58,025 nucleotides of DNA from Pelagibius sp. (GCF_028289705.1 NZ_JANQOI010000170.1:1-58025); one strand, 5' to 3'. Numbered from the stretch's first letter, positions 16,344-24,987 are shown. Notes: generated from the sequence alone by a model not told the origin. Made by a program: numbers and translations.

Positions 16344-17840
16344 CTAGCTTTGGTTCACCGCCGCCGGGACCGCGCCCGCCAGGCTGTCGCCGAGCCGCTG
16401 CACCTCCGAAACCAGCAGATCCAGGTCTTCGGGCCGGGTCCGGTGATTGTTGAGCGCGGCCCGCAGGCAGTGCCGGCCCTGAACGGTGGTATCGGATATC
16501 GTGGCGGTACCGCTCTCCTGCAGCCGCAGCATGATCTCGATATTGAGCGCCTTAAGCGGCGCTTCGTCGCACCCGCCGGGATCGTAGCGAAAGCAGACGA
16601 TGTTGATGGGCGCCGGTGCGGTGAGTTCCAGCCGCTCGGTCGCCTCGATCCGCGCCGCGAGGCGCCGGGCCAGATGGATGTCCCGGTCGATCAACCGCCC
16701 GAACTTGGCCACGCCATGTTCCTTCAGGGCCATCCAGACCTTCAGCGCGCGGAACCCGCGGGAGGTCTGAAGGCCGTAGTCGTAGAGCATCTCGGCCGCG
16801 GCGACCCCGCGCTCCTGGGTCTGCAGGTAATCCGGCGAGAGGGCGAAGGTGTTGCGGTGGGTGGTTCGGTCGCGCACCAGGGCGCAACCCACCTCAAAGG
16901 GGGCGTGCAGCCACTTGTGGGGATCGAGGGCCACGGAGTCGGCCCGCTCGATCCCGGCGACCAGGTGGGCGTGCTGCGGCGCGATGGCCAGCAACGCGCC
17001 GATGCAGCCGTCGACATGGAACCACAGCCCCTCGCGTGCGCAGAGATCGGCGATGGCCGGCAGGTCGTCGATCGCCCCGGTGTTGACGGTTCCCGCGGTG
17101 GCGATGACGCAGGCCGGGGTGAAGCCGGCTTCGCGGTCGCGGACAATCGCTTCGGCCAGGGCATCGAGGTCCAGGCGCAGGGCATCGTCTGTGGGCAGCA
17201 GGGTGAGCGCGCGGCGCCCGAGGCCCAGGACTTCCACCGCCTTGTGGTGGCAGCTATGCGCCTGGTCCGAGGCGTAGAAGCGCAAGGGCCGTTCGATCGC
17301 CGCCACGCCCTCTTCGCGGACATCCACCCCCGCTTCCGCCGCCTTGACGCCGCGGGCCACCGTAAGCCCGACGATATTGGCCATGGTGCCGCCGCTGACC
17401 AGGGTGGCGCCGGACCCTTCGGGCAGGCCGATCATCTGGCGCAGCCAGTCGGCGACCTGGCCGTCCATCAGGGCCGCGGCGTGGTTGCCGCCGCCGAGAT
17501 TGGAGCCGAGCACCGCGGCCAGGAAGTCGCCGAGGGCGCCGGTGTAGTTGCTGGAGCCCATGTACCAGGCCCAGAAGCGCGGGTGGATGTTGCCCATTGG
17601 ATAGGGCATCAGGGTTTCCGTCAGTTCGCCATAGACGGCCTGCAGATCGCTCGGACCCTCGGGCGGGCCTTCGCGGTAGCGCGCACGGACCTCGGCGGGC
17701 ATCTCCCGCCAGACCGGCTGGTCGCGCACGCCGCGCAGATAGTCGACGGCCTCGTCGACGATGCTGTGGGAGAGCGCACGCACCGGCTCCCAGTCCGCCG
17801 GGTCCAGGGTTTCGCAAAGCGCGTCAGATTCGGGCTGCAT
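16344..17840 (-). CDS. PLP-dependent group II decarboxylase
   Basis: A 498-residue aromatic-L-amino-acid decarboxylase-type protein. The PLP-binding lysine is in DPHKWL (about residue 309 from this start), with the pyridine-binding Asp in WFHVDGC and the GGTMAN motif near residue 150. GNIHPRFWAWYMGSSNY marks the N-terminal substrate region. It could decarboxylate an aromatic or acidic amino acid, or perform aldehyde formation like related insect enzymes. I chose the ATG at 17840 (MQPESDALCE) over 17876 because the extra residues look unrelated. It precedes the PhyH dioxygenase. Confidence 0.9.
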   Translation of the reverse strand: MQPESDALCETLDPADWEPVRALSHSIVDEAVDYLRGVRDQPVWREMPAEVRARYREGPPEGPSDLQAVYGELTETLMPYPMGNIHPRFWAWYMGSSNYTGALGDFLAAVLGSNLGGGNHAAALMDGQVADWLRQMIGLPEGSGATLVSGGTMANIVGLTVARGVKAAEAGVDVREEGVAAIERPLRFYASDQAHSCHHKAVEVLGLGRRALTLLPTDDALRLDLDALAEAIVRDREAGFTPACVIATAGTVNTGAIDDLPAIADLCAREGLWFHVDGCIGALLAIAPQHAHLVAGIERADSVALDPHKWLHAPFEVGCALVRDRTTHRNTFALSPDYLQTQERGVAAAEMLYDYGLQTSRGFRALKVWMALKEHGVAKFGRLIDRDIHLARRLAARIEATERLELTAPAPINIVCFRYDPGGCDEAPLKALNIEIMLRLQESGTATISDTTVQGRHCLRAALNNHRTRPEDLDLLVSEVQRLGDSLAGAVPAAVNQS

Positions 17841-18006
17841 GAACGCCTCCAAACAAATGCCGATCGAGCGGACCACCGCTCCGGCGACTGTGGTTTGCGG
17901 CGTTGGCCGGGATACTACGTCGACGGCACGGCTTCTGTCGCGTCCGAAGAGGTTTCAGCCGTGTTTCCGTAGCATCGGCCAGGCACAGTCGAGGCGCACA
18001 GTCTCG

Positions 18007-18651
18007 CTACTCACACCCCCGGTCCAGGTCGTTTTCCTGGGCGTCGTGGAAGCGCAGGAGGATGCGGCGGGGGAAGAAGCGCCGGAGGTTCCGGCGCACC
18101 TCGCGCTCAGGGCGCAGCGGGTCGTGGCCGGCCTGGGGGTCGCGGCCGAATGCGGCGGTGGTGGAGAAGTCGAGGAACTTCAGGTGCACCGTGGTGGTGG
18201 GGAAGCGCCAGATCAGCCGGTAGTCGAGGGGCGTCCCGCCGCGCTTGGCCTGGGCGCATTCCAGGGTGGGCGGGCCATAGGTCTCCTCGAGAAACTCCAC
18301 CAGCCGTTCGAAGGCCGCCGGCGTCGCGCCCACCCGGCGCCGCTCCATCAGCACTTGACGCAGGCGGTCGGTCTCCGCGTCCATCTGCAGATAGGCGGTG
18401 AACGTCAGCTCGGCCATGACCACGTCGACCACCGCGAGGTCGGCATAGGCGCCGCCGTAGAGCCAGCGCCCCGGCAGAGGGCTGGCCAGCGTTCCCAGGG
18501 CGGCCTCCAACGCGGACCTCTCCATGCCCCAGCGCGCCGCGCCCCAGCCGGGCAGGTCGCTGGGCGCGGCCTGCGCCTTGGCGGCGGATACCAGCAGCAG
18601 CAGCGCCGGGACGAGCCCCAAAAGCCTACTCATCTGTCGCGGCCTGGCCAT
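18007..18651 (-). CDS. Hypothetical secreted protein
   Basis: A protein of about 214 residues that I do not recognise. It starts with a signal peptide (RLLGLVPALLLLVSAAKAQA, ending near residue 29). The mature part starts with SDLPGWGAARWGMERSALEAAL, a motif often seen in small secreted proteins that open with a 'W-G-x-S' segment. It ends with a basic tract (LRRFFPRRILLRF). The ATG at 18651 was chosen over a GTG at 18708 and the ATG at 18633. It lies downstream of the PLP/PhyH promoter region and after a terminator, so it is probably its own unit. Confidence 0.6.
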   Translation of the reverse strand: MARPRQMSRLLGLVPALLLLVSAAKAQAAPSDLPGWGAARWGMERSALEAALGTLASPLPGRWLYGGAYADLAVVDVVMAELTFTAYLQMDAETDRLRQVLMERRRVGATPAAFERLVEFLEETYGPPTLECAQAKRGGTPLDYRLIWRFPTTTVHLKFLDFSTTAAFGRDPQAGHDPLRPEREVRRNLRRFFPRRILLRFHDAQENDLDRGCE

Positions 18652-18736
18652 GGCGGTGGAAACCCCGCTGCCGGTTCGGTCATCGGCACCGTCGATGGGT
18701 GCCTCCACCTATGTGGGGGCGCCAGGCCGTTCGCGC

Positions 18737-18773
18737 AAAAAAATGCGGCGGCCCGGCAGGATGGGGCCGCCGC
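18737..18773 (-). terminator. Intrinsic terminator after the GMC operon
   Basis: On the minus strand, GCGGCGGCCC (18764-18773) pairs perfectly with GGGCCGCCGC (18745-18754) across a short loop. One base later comes a run of seven T (18737-18743). It ends the cytochrome/GMC operon about 130 bases past the GMC stop. Confidence 0.85.
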
Positions 18774-18788
18774 CAGTGGGAACCTGGA

Positions 18789-18855
18789 GACCGCCCGGCA
18801 GCAGTGACGAAAACGGGCGGTCCCCGACAGACTGCCCCCGCGGGTTAGGCGGGGG
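18789..18855. repeat. Two further tandem hairpins near the GMC 3' end
   Basis: GACCGCCCG (18789-18797) pairs with CGGGCGGTC (18814-18822), and CCCCCGC (18835-18841) pairs with GCGGGGG (18849-18855). With the terminator, three hairpins lie in about 110 bases directly downstream of the GMC gene. They may protect the 3' end of the operon transcript. Confidence 0.5.
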
Positions 18856-18904
18856 CGACAAGACAGGAGCGGTCAGAGCGCAAATGCGTGGTCAGACCGC
18901 ATGC

Positions 18905-20476
18905 TCAGATCGCGCCCTGCCCCAACTGCTCGGCGATATAGTCGGCCTGCCGCAGGGCCAGGGCGACGATGGTCAGCGTCGGGTTCTCCGCCGCGCCGGT
19001 GGTGAACTGGCTGCCGTCGGAGATGAAGAGGTTGGCGATGTCGTGGGTCTGGCCCCACTTGTTGACCACGCCATCGCGCGGCTTCTCGCTCATGCGGTTG
19101 GTGCCCAGATTGTGGGTCGAGGGATAGGGCGGCGTCGGGAAGGTCCTGACCGCCCCCACCGCGTCGTAGACCGCCGCACCCTGCTGAAAGGCATGGTTGC
19201 GCATGGCGATGTCGTTGGCGTGGTCGTCGAAGTGCACATCGGGCACCGGCAGGCCGTGCTGATCCTTCATGGTCGCATGCAGACTCACACGGTTGGTCTC
19301 CTGCGGCATGTCCTCGCCCACCAGCCACATGCCGGCCATGTGGTCGTACATGTCCATGGCGGTGGTGAAACTGCGGCCCCAGGCGCCGGGGTTGAGGAAG
19401 GCCGCCATGAAGGGCAGGCCCAGCGACAGGGTTTCCATCTCATAGCCGCCGACGAAACCGCGCGACGGATCATTCACGGACTCGTCGGTGATGATCCCCG
19501 CCATGGTGGTCCCGCGGTACATATGCACCGGCCGGTCGAAGATGGCGTAGACGCTGCCGGTCATGTGGCGCATGTAGTTGCGCCCCACCTGGCCGGAGGA
19601 ATTCGCCAGGCCATCGGGGAACATCGACGAAGCGGAGTTCAGCAGCAGGCGCGGCGATTCGATTGAGTTACCGGCCACCGCCACCGCCCGGGCCTTCTGG
19701 CGGTGCTGCTTGCCCTCGGCGTCGGCGTAGAGCACGCCGGTCACCTTGCCGGAGGCGTCGTGTTCGATCTGCAGCACCTGGCTGTTGGGCCGCACCTCCA
19801 ACTTGCCGGTGGCCTCGCCCTTGGGGATCTCCGAATAGAGCGTCGACCACTTGGCGCCGGACTTGCAGCCCTGGAAGCAGAAACCGATCTGCTGGCAGGG
19901 CCCGCGCCCGTCGCGCGGGGCGGAGTTGATGGCCATGCGCCCGGTGTGGCAGTGCTTGTAGCCCAGCTTGTCGGCGCCGGCCTTCATGACCTTGAAGTTG
20001 TTGTTGCCAGGCAGGCCCTCGATGCCGTTGGTGCGGGTCACGCCCATGCGGTCTTCGGCCTTGGCGTAATAGGGCTCCAGGTCGGAAAGGCCGATGGGCC
20101 AGTCCAACAGGCTGGCGCCGGGAATGTCGCCGTAGGCGCTGCGCACCTTGAACTCGTGCTCCTGGAAACGCAGGGAGGCGCCGGCCCAGTGTACGGTGGA
20201 ACCGCCCACCGCCTTGACGATCCAGGCCGGCAGGCCGGGGAAGTCCCTGGCCACCCGCCAGTCGCCGGAGGTGGTGCGCGCGTCGAGCCAGGAGATCTTG
20301 ACGAACATCCCCCACTCGTCGTTGTCGAAGTCCTGGATCTCGTGGCGCCCGCCCGCCTCCAGGATCACGGTGTCGACCCCCTTGAGGGCCAATTCGGTGC
20401 CCAGCGTGCCGCCGCCGGCGCCGGATCCGATGACGACGACCACGGAGTCGTCGTTCAGGTCGTATGTCTTTGCCAT
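18905..20476 (-). CDS. GMC-family oxidoreductase, catalytic subunit
   Basis: A 523-residue FAD enzyme of the glucose-methanol-choline family. The ADP-binding motif is VVVVIGSGAGGGTLGTEL at the N-terminus and FAD contact runs on to LEAGGRHE. Residues GGSTVHWAGASLRF follow, and the substrate-site His and Asn lie in STHNLGTNRM and AAENPTLTIVAL at the C-terminus. With the Tat-signal small subunit and cytochrome c upstream it forms a dehydrogenase that passes electrons to the respiratory chain, as in gluconate 2-dehydrogenase or sorbitol dehydrogenase. The subunit itself lacks a signal peptide and is presumably exported with its partner. The sugar or alcohol substrate is unknown. Confidence 0.9.
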   Translation of the reverse strand: MAKTYDLNDDSVVVVIGSGAGGGTLGTELALKGVDTVILEAGGRHEIQDFDNDEWGMFVKISWLDARTTSGDWRVARDFPGLPAWIVKAVGGSTVHWAGASLRFQEHEFKVRSAYGDIPGASLLDWPIGLSDLEPYYAKAEDRMGVTRTNGIEGLPGNNNFKVMKAGADKLGYKHCHTGRMAINSAPRDGRGPCQQIGFCFQGCKSGAKWSTLYSEIPKGEATGKLEVRPNSQVLQIEHDASGKVTGVLYADAEGKQHRQKARAVAVAGNSIESPRLLLNSASSMFPDGLANSSGQVGRNYMRHMTGSVYAIFDRPVHMYRGTTMAGIITDESVNDPSRGFVGGYEMETLSLGLPFMAAFLNPGAWGRSFTTAMDMYDHMAGMWLVGEDMPQETNRVSLHATMKDQHGLPVPDVHFDDHANDIAMRNHAFQQGAAVYDAVGAVRTFPTPPYPSTHNLGTNRMSEKPRDGVVNKWGQTHDIANLFISDGSQFTTGAAENPTLTIVALALRQADYIAEQLGQGAI

Positions 20477-20491
20477 GGTCGTGCCTCCCGC

Positions 20492-21043
20492 TCAGGCTTC
20501 CAGCCAGTCGATGTCGTCGAAGCCGCGGCTGATGTAGCCGCCCTGTTCGGCCGAGGGTCCCTCGTAGCCGAACTTCCCCCAGACTTCGGGCTGGTTGTAG
20601 AGGCCGGTGACCAGGCCGCCGCGGATCTTCTGGAAGAAGCCGCTACCCTCCAGGGAGGTGAGGATCGCCACCCGCTCCTCCTCCCAGGCCACCGAGAGAT
20701 AGCCGCCGCCGTGGCGGGCCTGGGCGGTGGCGTCCAGCAGCTTCACGCCGTCCTCCAGCATGGCCTTCAGCTCGGCATCCTCGCCGGCCGAGGCGTCGTA
20801 GCCGATCATCGCCTGGGCGTAGTACTTGTCGGCCAGATGGTCGTGCGGATAGATGTCGCGGGCCATCTGCACCAGGGTCGCCATGGTCTCCGGGCTCAGG
20901 GTCTTCACCTCCATGGCCCAGGCCCCGCCGGCGCCCATGACGACGCCGCCGTTGACCACCGCGATCACGCCGGCCGTGCCGGCCCCGGCGGTCTTCAGGA
21001 ACCGCCGGCGGGTGACTTTCGCCCGCTTGTCCAAGGTCCTCAT
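20492..21043 (-). CDS. Tat-exported small subunit of GMC dehydrogenase
   Basis: A 183-residue gluconate 2-dehydrogenase subunit 3-family protein. The twin-arginine signal TRRRFLKTAGAGTAG runs from about residue 10, followed by a hydrophobic stretch to about residue 35. The rest is mostly helical: VKTLSPETMATLVQMARDIY, then the YDASAGEDAELKAML segment. It normally escorts the FAD subunit through Tat and anchors the complex. It lies 15 bases upstream of the GMC gene. The ATG at 21043 was chosen because the Tat motif starts just after it. Confidence 0.85.
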   Translation of the reverse strand: MRTLDKRAKVTRRRFLKTAGAGTAGVIAVVNGGVVMGAGGAWAMEVKTLSPETMATLVQMARDIYPHDHLADKYYAQAMIGYDASAGEDAELKAMLEDGVKLLDATAQARHGGGYLSVAWEEERVAILTSLEGSGFFQKIRGGLVTGLYNQPEVWGKFGYEGPSAEQGGYISRGFDDIDWLEA

Positions 21044-21113
21044 GGCTTTCCTCCTCGATCCTTCGTGTTGTTCTGCCGTTGCCGGTCTTCTCTTCTTCTC
21101 TCTGCCGTGATCC

Positions 21114-21509
21114 TCAGCGATAGCGCCCATGGCATTGCAGGACCTCGATCTTGTAGCCGTCGGGGTCCTGGACGAAAAAGAACGCCGCCATCAGCGCGCC
21201 GTCGCGGTGAAATTCCTTGATGGGATTGGGCTGCAGCCCCAGTTCCTCGAAGCGCGCGTGCTCCGCCTCCAGATCTTCGACGGCGACCGCCAGGTGCCCA
21301 TAGCCGGTGCCGTGGGTGTAGGGCTCGGCCTGGCTCTTGTTCACCGTCAGCTCGACCTCGAAGTCGTTTTCCGGATTGCGCAGATAGATCAGCGTGAAGT
21401 CGTCGAAATCGAAGCGGTCGGCGATCCCCAGGCCGAAGGCCTTATGGTAGAAGTCGGTGGAGCGCTCTTCGTTCATCACGCGGATCATGGTGTGGATGGC
21501 TTTGGCCAT
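21114..21509 (-). CDS. gloA: Glyoxalase I-like (lactoylglutathione lyase) VOC protein
   Basis: A 131-residue vicinal-oxygen-chelate protein. The four metal ligands of glyoxalase I are in place: His6 (IHTMIRV), Glu53 (FEVELTVN), His72 (GYGHLAV) and Glu122 (YKIEVLQ). This strongly suggests conversion of the methylglyoxal-glutathione hemithioacetal to lactoylglutathione. It lies between the cytochrome c and small-subunit genes of the GMC operon, an unusual place; it could detoxify an aldehyde product of the dehydrogenase. A non-glyoxalase VOC enzyme is possible. Confidence 0.85.
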   Translation of the reverse strand: MAKAIHTMIRVMNEERSTDFYHKAFGLGIADRFDFDDFTLIYLRNPENDFEVELTVNKSQAEPYTHGTGYGHLAVAVEDLEAEHARFEELGLQPNPIKEFHRDGALMAAFFFVQDPDGYKIEVLQCHGRYR

Positions 21510-21526
21510 GGTTCGTGCTTCCCTGG

Positions 21527-21916
21527 TCAGTTGCCCGCGCCGCCCACGGCGGCCTGCAGATAGTCGATGATGTCCCGGCGGATTCCCGGGTCGGCCTGGC
21601 GGTAGAGCATGTAGGTGCCCGGCAGGAAGGCCTGGGGATTGGTCAGCCAGCCGTCCAGCCGGTCGGCGTCCCAGGCAAAGGTGGCGTCCTTCAGGGCCTC
21701 GGAGTAGGCGAAGCCGTCCAGAATGCCCACCTGCCGGCCGATGACGCCGGCGAGATGGGGGCCGGCCCGGCGAACGCCGTCGTCGGTGAGGCTGTGGCAG
21801 GTCTTGCAGTTCTTGCGAAAGAGCTCTTCGCCCCTGGTGCCCTCACCCTCGGCGCCCAATGCGGGCGCGGCCAGGGACGGCAACAGGGCGCAGGCGCAGA
21901 GCAGCTGGCGCAGCAC
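21527..21916 (-). CDS. Class I cytochrome c, electron acceptor of GMC dehydrogenase
   Basis: A 129-residue secreted monoheme cytochrome c. A signal peptide (LLCACALLPSLAAPALG) precedes the heme site CKTCH (residues 37-41), and the axial Met is in PGTYMLYR (about residue 103). The AGPHLAGVIGRQVG segment is typical of cytochrome c class I. It starts the operon, so it probably accepts electrons from the GMC subunit and passes them to a terminal oxidase. The start codon is GTG at 21916. It lies 17 bases upstream of the glyoxalase gene. Confidence 0.9.
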   Translation of the reverse strand: MLRQLLCACALLPSLAAPALGAEGEGTRGEELFRKNCKTCHSLTDDGVRRAGPHLAGVIGRQVGILDGFAYSEALKDATFAWDADRLDGWLTNPQAFLPGTYMLYRQADPGIRRDIIDYLQAAVGGAGN

Positions 21917-22067
21917 CCGGCGATCCTCCCGAAGCGTTTGTCGTTGTTCTTTTGACGCTGCGGAAAGTCTAGCCGTAGCAGCCGCTTGGGTGGTGTTATG
22001 CCGCTACTACAGCGGCTCGAGGCACCGATCTGGGGACGGGGCTATAGCGTTTTCGACTTAAGCCGAA

Positions 22068-22148
22068 GCGGTTCCAGACCGCTCCCCCGCCCGGCCACCC
22101 ATAGGATACTGGTGCTGGGTGGCCGGGCGGGGGAGCGGGCCGGCGCCG
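22068..22148. repeat. Hairpin repeat family, copy 1
   Basis: A perfect 20-bp stem (22081-22100 with 22117-22136) surrounds the 16-base loop ATAGGATACTGGTGCT. The element has flanking GCGGTTCCAG at the left and GGGCCGGCGCCG at the right. Copy 2 at 35322-35402 is almost identical but carries a T-A pair where this one has G-C, and one loop base differs. The preserved pairing argues that the RNA or DNA hairpin itself is under selection. It lies in the gap between the cytochrome gene and the RHH gene. Confidence 0.9.
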
Positions 22149-22166
22149 CCAAAACAAGAGAGCCTG

Positions 22167-22487
22167 CTAGACCGCGACGCCTTCCTCGACCGCCAGCTTG
22201 GCCGGCACCCGCGGCGCGGCGGCGAAACGCTTGTCGGTCAGATAGACCAGGCAGGCGCAACGCAGCAGCGAGGCGAAGTTGTGGATCTCGCCCTGCAGTT
22301 CCAGAACCTCTTCATAGAGCTCGGAAACGAACTGCGGCACGGTCATGCCTTGCGTGTCGGCGATGGTCTCCAGGATGTCCCAAAACCGCGCTTCCAGGCG
22401 CACCGAGGTGCTGTGACCGTTGATCCGAATGGAGCGGGTGACGAAGCGATAGGTTTCGGGATCCTGTCCGGCAAAGATGTGGCACAT
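22167..22487 (-). CDS. RHH_4-family ribbon-helix-helix protein
   Basis: A 106-residue protein starting MCHIFAGQDPETYRFVTRSI, the conserved opening of the alphaproteobacterial ribbon-helix-helix family RHH_4. The RNGHSTSVRLE stretch is the DNA-contact strand, and FWDILETIADTQGM with VPQFVSELYEE are the helices. It probably binds DNA as a dimer. The ATG at 22487 was chosen because the upstream in-frame sequence is not protein-like. It is transcribed divergently from the PhyH gene at 22744 across 256 bases. Targets are unknown. Confidence 0.85.
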   Translation of the reverse strand: MCHIFAGQDPETYRFVTRSIRINGHSTSVRLEARFWDILETIADTQGMTVPQFVSELYEEVLELQGEIHNFASLLRCACLVYLTDKRFAAAPRVPAKLAVEEGVAV

Positions 22488-22743
22488 GGGTCTGACCTCC
22501 CCAGAGGCAGCGTGGCGGCCGACGGCGCCTGATCTTGCGGCTGGTCCTGCGGCCCGCGCGTCGGAACCCCACTGGATGAACATTTGTCGTTCTTGCTTGC
22601 AATAAGTATGAGAAGGGCAATCCCCCCTGTCCAGCCTCTCCTCACCCGGATGTCCGCGCGCCCATGGCATTCCGCCACCGCCAGGCGCTATGGTTGGACC
22701 CGACCCTGGACTCTCCCGATCCTTTCAAACAAGAGGGCCGCTA

Positions 22744-23622
22744 ATGTCTGCCATGCCCGACACCCCGGAAGTGCCCGCGCCGGTTTCCCCGCCGCCCGAG
22801 ATCGGCGCCAAGGACCTTGCCGCCTTCCGCCGCGACGGCGTGGTCTGCCTGCGCCAGGTCTTCGACCGGGCCTGGCTGGACGTCCTGACCCGCGGTATCG
22901 ATGAGAACCTGGAACGGCCCAGCCCCAGGCAGGAGGTCCGCCGGCCCTCCGGGCAAGACGACGGGCCACGCTATATCGAGGACTTCTGGGTCTGGTCCGA
23001 CTTTAAGCCCTTTGAGCGTTTCGTCCGGCACTCCCCCGCCGCCGCTCTGGCGGCGCAACTGCTGGACGCGCGGCGAATCAACCTGGTGATGGACAACTGG
23101 TTCCTGCGCGAAGCCGGCGCCACCGCCCGGCCGCCCTGGCACCACGACATCTCCTACTTCGACTTCGAAGGCAGCATGTGCGTGCTCTGGCTGCCGCTGG
23201 ACGAAACCTCCAAGGAGGACGGCATCGCCTTCGTGCGCGGATCGCATCTCTGGAACCGGCTGTTCCTGCGCACCTACTTCGCCGATCACCGCACCGCCGG
23301 CGAACCGGGCCTGGTCAAAGGCCTGCGCTACGAGGCGCCGCCGGACATCGACGCCCGCCCCGAGGATTACGATCTCGTCTCCTTCGCCTGCAAGCCGGGG
23401 GACTGCGTCTTCTTCGACATGCGCACCCTGCACGGCGCCCTCTCCAGCACCACCCCCGCCAAGACCGTGCGGCGCTACACCCTGCGCATGACCAAGGAGG
23501 ACGGACGCATCCGCTATCGCGGCGATTGGGCGCAGCAGGAGCGTGCAATCATGGAAGCCGCCGGCCACCGCGAAGGCGATGCCATCGACAGCGATTTCTT
23601 TCCGCGGCTCTGGGAAGGCTAA
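22744..23622 (+). CDS. PhyH-family 2-oxoglutarate dioxygenase
   Basis: A 292-residue phytanoyl-CoA dioxygenase-family protein. The iron ligands are in PPWHHDISYFDFEG (His-x-Asp) and in DMRTLHGALSST (distal His); the Arg in AKTVRRYTLRMTK can bind 2-oxoglutarate. VLWLPLDETSKEDGIAFVRGSH is the family's typical core. It converges on the amine-oxidase-like gene 18 bases away. The ATG at 22744 was used because upstream in-frame residues are not family-like. The substrate is unknown. Confidence 0.9.
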   Translation: MSAMPDTPEVPAPVSPPPEIGAKDLAAFRRDGVVCLRQVFDRAWLDVLTRGIDENLERPSPRQEVRRPSGQDDGPRYIEDFWVWSDFKPFERFVRHSPAAALAAQLLDARRINLVMDNWFLREAGATARPPWHHDISYFDFEGSMCVLWLPLDETSKEDGIAFVRGSHLWNRLFLRTYFADHRTAGEPGLVKGLRYEAPPDIDARPEDYDLVSFACKPGDCVFFDMRTLHGALSSTTPAKTVRRYTLRMTKEDGRIRYRGDWAQQERAIMEAAGHREGDAIDSDFFPRLWEG

Positions 23623-23640
23623 GCCACGAGCGGGATGTCA

Positions 23641-24987
23641 CTAAAGGGCGTCCTGCAGGCTGTAGACGCCATAGGCGCCGGCCAGATAGGCCTTGCGCAA
23701 AAACGGCAGGGGAAAGGGCGGCAACGGCGCCCGCAACACGGCGGGCAGGGCCGCACCGCCCTGACGCCCGGCGACCAGGGCGGCCAGCGCGCGGCCGGCA
23801 TAAGCGGTGAAGGAAACGCCGTTGCCGTGATAGGCCAGGGCGGCGTAGAGCCCCTCTTCGTTCAGCGCCCCAATGAAGGGCACCCAGGGCCGCGTCAGAC
23901 ACACCAGACCGCGCCAGAAACAGTCCGTCTCGACAGCCCGCCAGGCCGGGAAGTGACGCTCGAAGGCACGGCGCAGACGGTGTTGTCCCTGGACCGCCGC
24001 CACGGGAGAGCCGGAAACGCCGCCGCGCCCGCCGAACAGGAAGCGCCCGTCCGGCAGCAGGCGGAAATAGTGCAGCAGGCGGCGGCTGTCGGCGCACATG
24101 GTGGTCTCGGTCCAGCCCTGCTGGGTGCGCTCTTGCTCCGTGAGGGGCCGCGTCACCAGGATGTTGGAGAGCACCGGCAGCAGGCGCCCGGCAAGCGCTG
24201 GAAAGCGCGCCTCCTCGCTGTAGCCATTGGTGGCGACGATCACCTTGCGGGCGGAAAGGCTGCCCTGCGGCGTTTCCAGGCGGAAGCCGCCCGCCTCCCG
24301 CCGGAGCGCCGTCACCGGCGAGCGGCCGTGGACCGTGACTCCCGCATCGATGGCCGCCCGGGCGAGGCCGCGCAGATACTTCAGGGGATGCAGGCCGCAG
24401 CCGACCGGGACCAGCAGGCCGCCGTGGAAGCCCGCCGCCGCCAGGCCGCGCTCGGCAAGCGCGTCGTTGTCCAGCAGCGGACAGTTGAGGCCGAAGAGAT
24501 CGCGGAACTGCGCCTGCTCTTCCCGGAGCCCAGCCATGCGGTTTGCCTTGTGGGCCAGGATGATCTCGCCGCTGCCGGTGAGGTCCGCCTCGATGCCGCG
24601 TTCGGCGCAGAAGGCGGTGACCAACTCCACGGCCTCCACCTGCACGCGGAAGAAGCGCCGCGTCTCCTCCAGGCCGTAGCGCCGGACCATGGTGGTGTAG
24701 TCCAGCTTCGCACCACCCAGGCAGCAGAAGCCGCCGTTGCGGCCGGAGGCGCCCCAGCCGGGATCGCCGGCCTCCAGCACCGTCACTTCGGCGCCGTCCT
24801 CCTCGGCAAGGGCGAGGGCTGCCGTCAGCCCGGTGTAGCCCGCCCCGATCACCGCGATCTCGCAGCGGGCCTCGCCCGCCAGCGGTGGCGTGGCGCGGCC
24901 CAGCGGCGCTGCCGAGGCCTCCCAGTAGCTGCCGATGGCGGCCTGGTGGTCGTAGAGCGCGGGGTGGTAGAGGCGGGTCAAGAACAC
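23641..24987 (-). CDS. FAD-dependent amine oxidase, PuuB-like
   Basis: A 448-residue DAO-family flavoprotein. The FAD-binding motif is IAVIGAGYTGLTAALALAEE near residue 46, and ASGRNGGFCCLGGAKLDY marks the flavin contact region. The C-terminal GLVCLTRPWVPFIGALNEEG and AYHGNGVSFTAYAGRALA are typical of gamma-glutamylputrescine or sarcosine-type oxidases. It likely oxidises a secondary amine or a modified polyamine. The start is a GTG at 24987. It is the only gene of its unit, convergent with the PhyH gene. Confidence 0.85.
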   Translation of the reverse strand: MFLTRLYHPALYDHQAAIGSYWEASAAPLGRATPPLAGEARCEIAVIGAGYTGLTAALALAEEDGAEVTVLEAGDPGWGASGRNGGFCCLGGAKLDYTTMVRRYGLEETRRFFRVQVEAVELVTAFCAERGIEADLTGSGEIILAHKANRMAGLREEQAQFRDLFGLNCPLLDNDALAERGLAAAGFHGGLLVPVGCGLHPLKYLRGLARAAIDAGVTVHGRSPVTALRREAGGFRLETPQGSLSARKVIVATNGYSEEARFPALAGRLLPVLSNILVTRPLTEQERTQQGWTETTMCADSRRLLHYFRLLPDGRFLFGGRGGVSGSPVAAVQGQHRLRRAFERHFPAWRAVETDCFWRGLVCLTRPWVPFIGALNEEGLYAALAYHGNGVSFTAYAGRALAALVAGRQGGAALPAVLRAPLPPFPLPFLRKAYLAGAYGVYSLQDAL

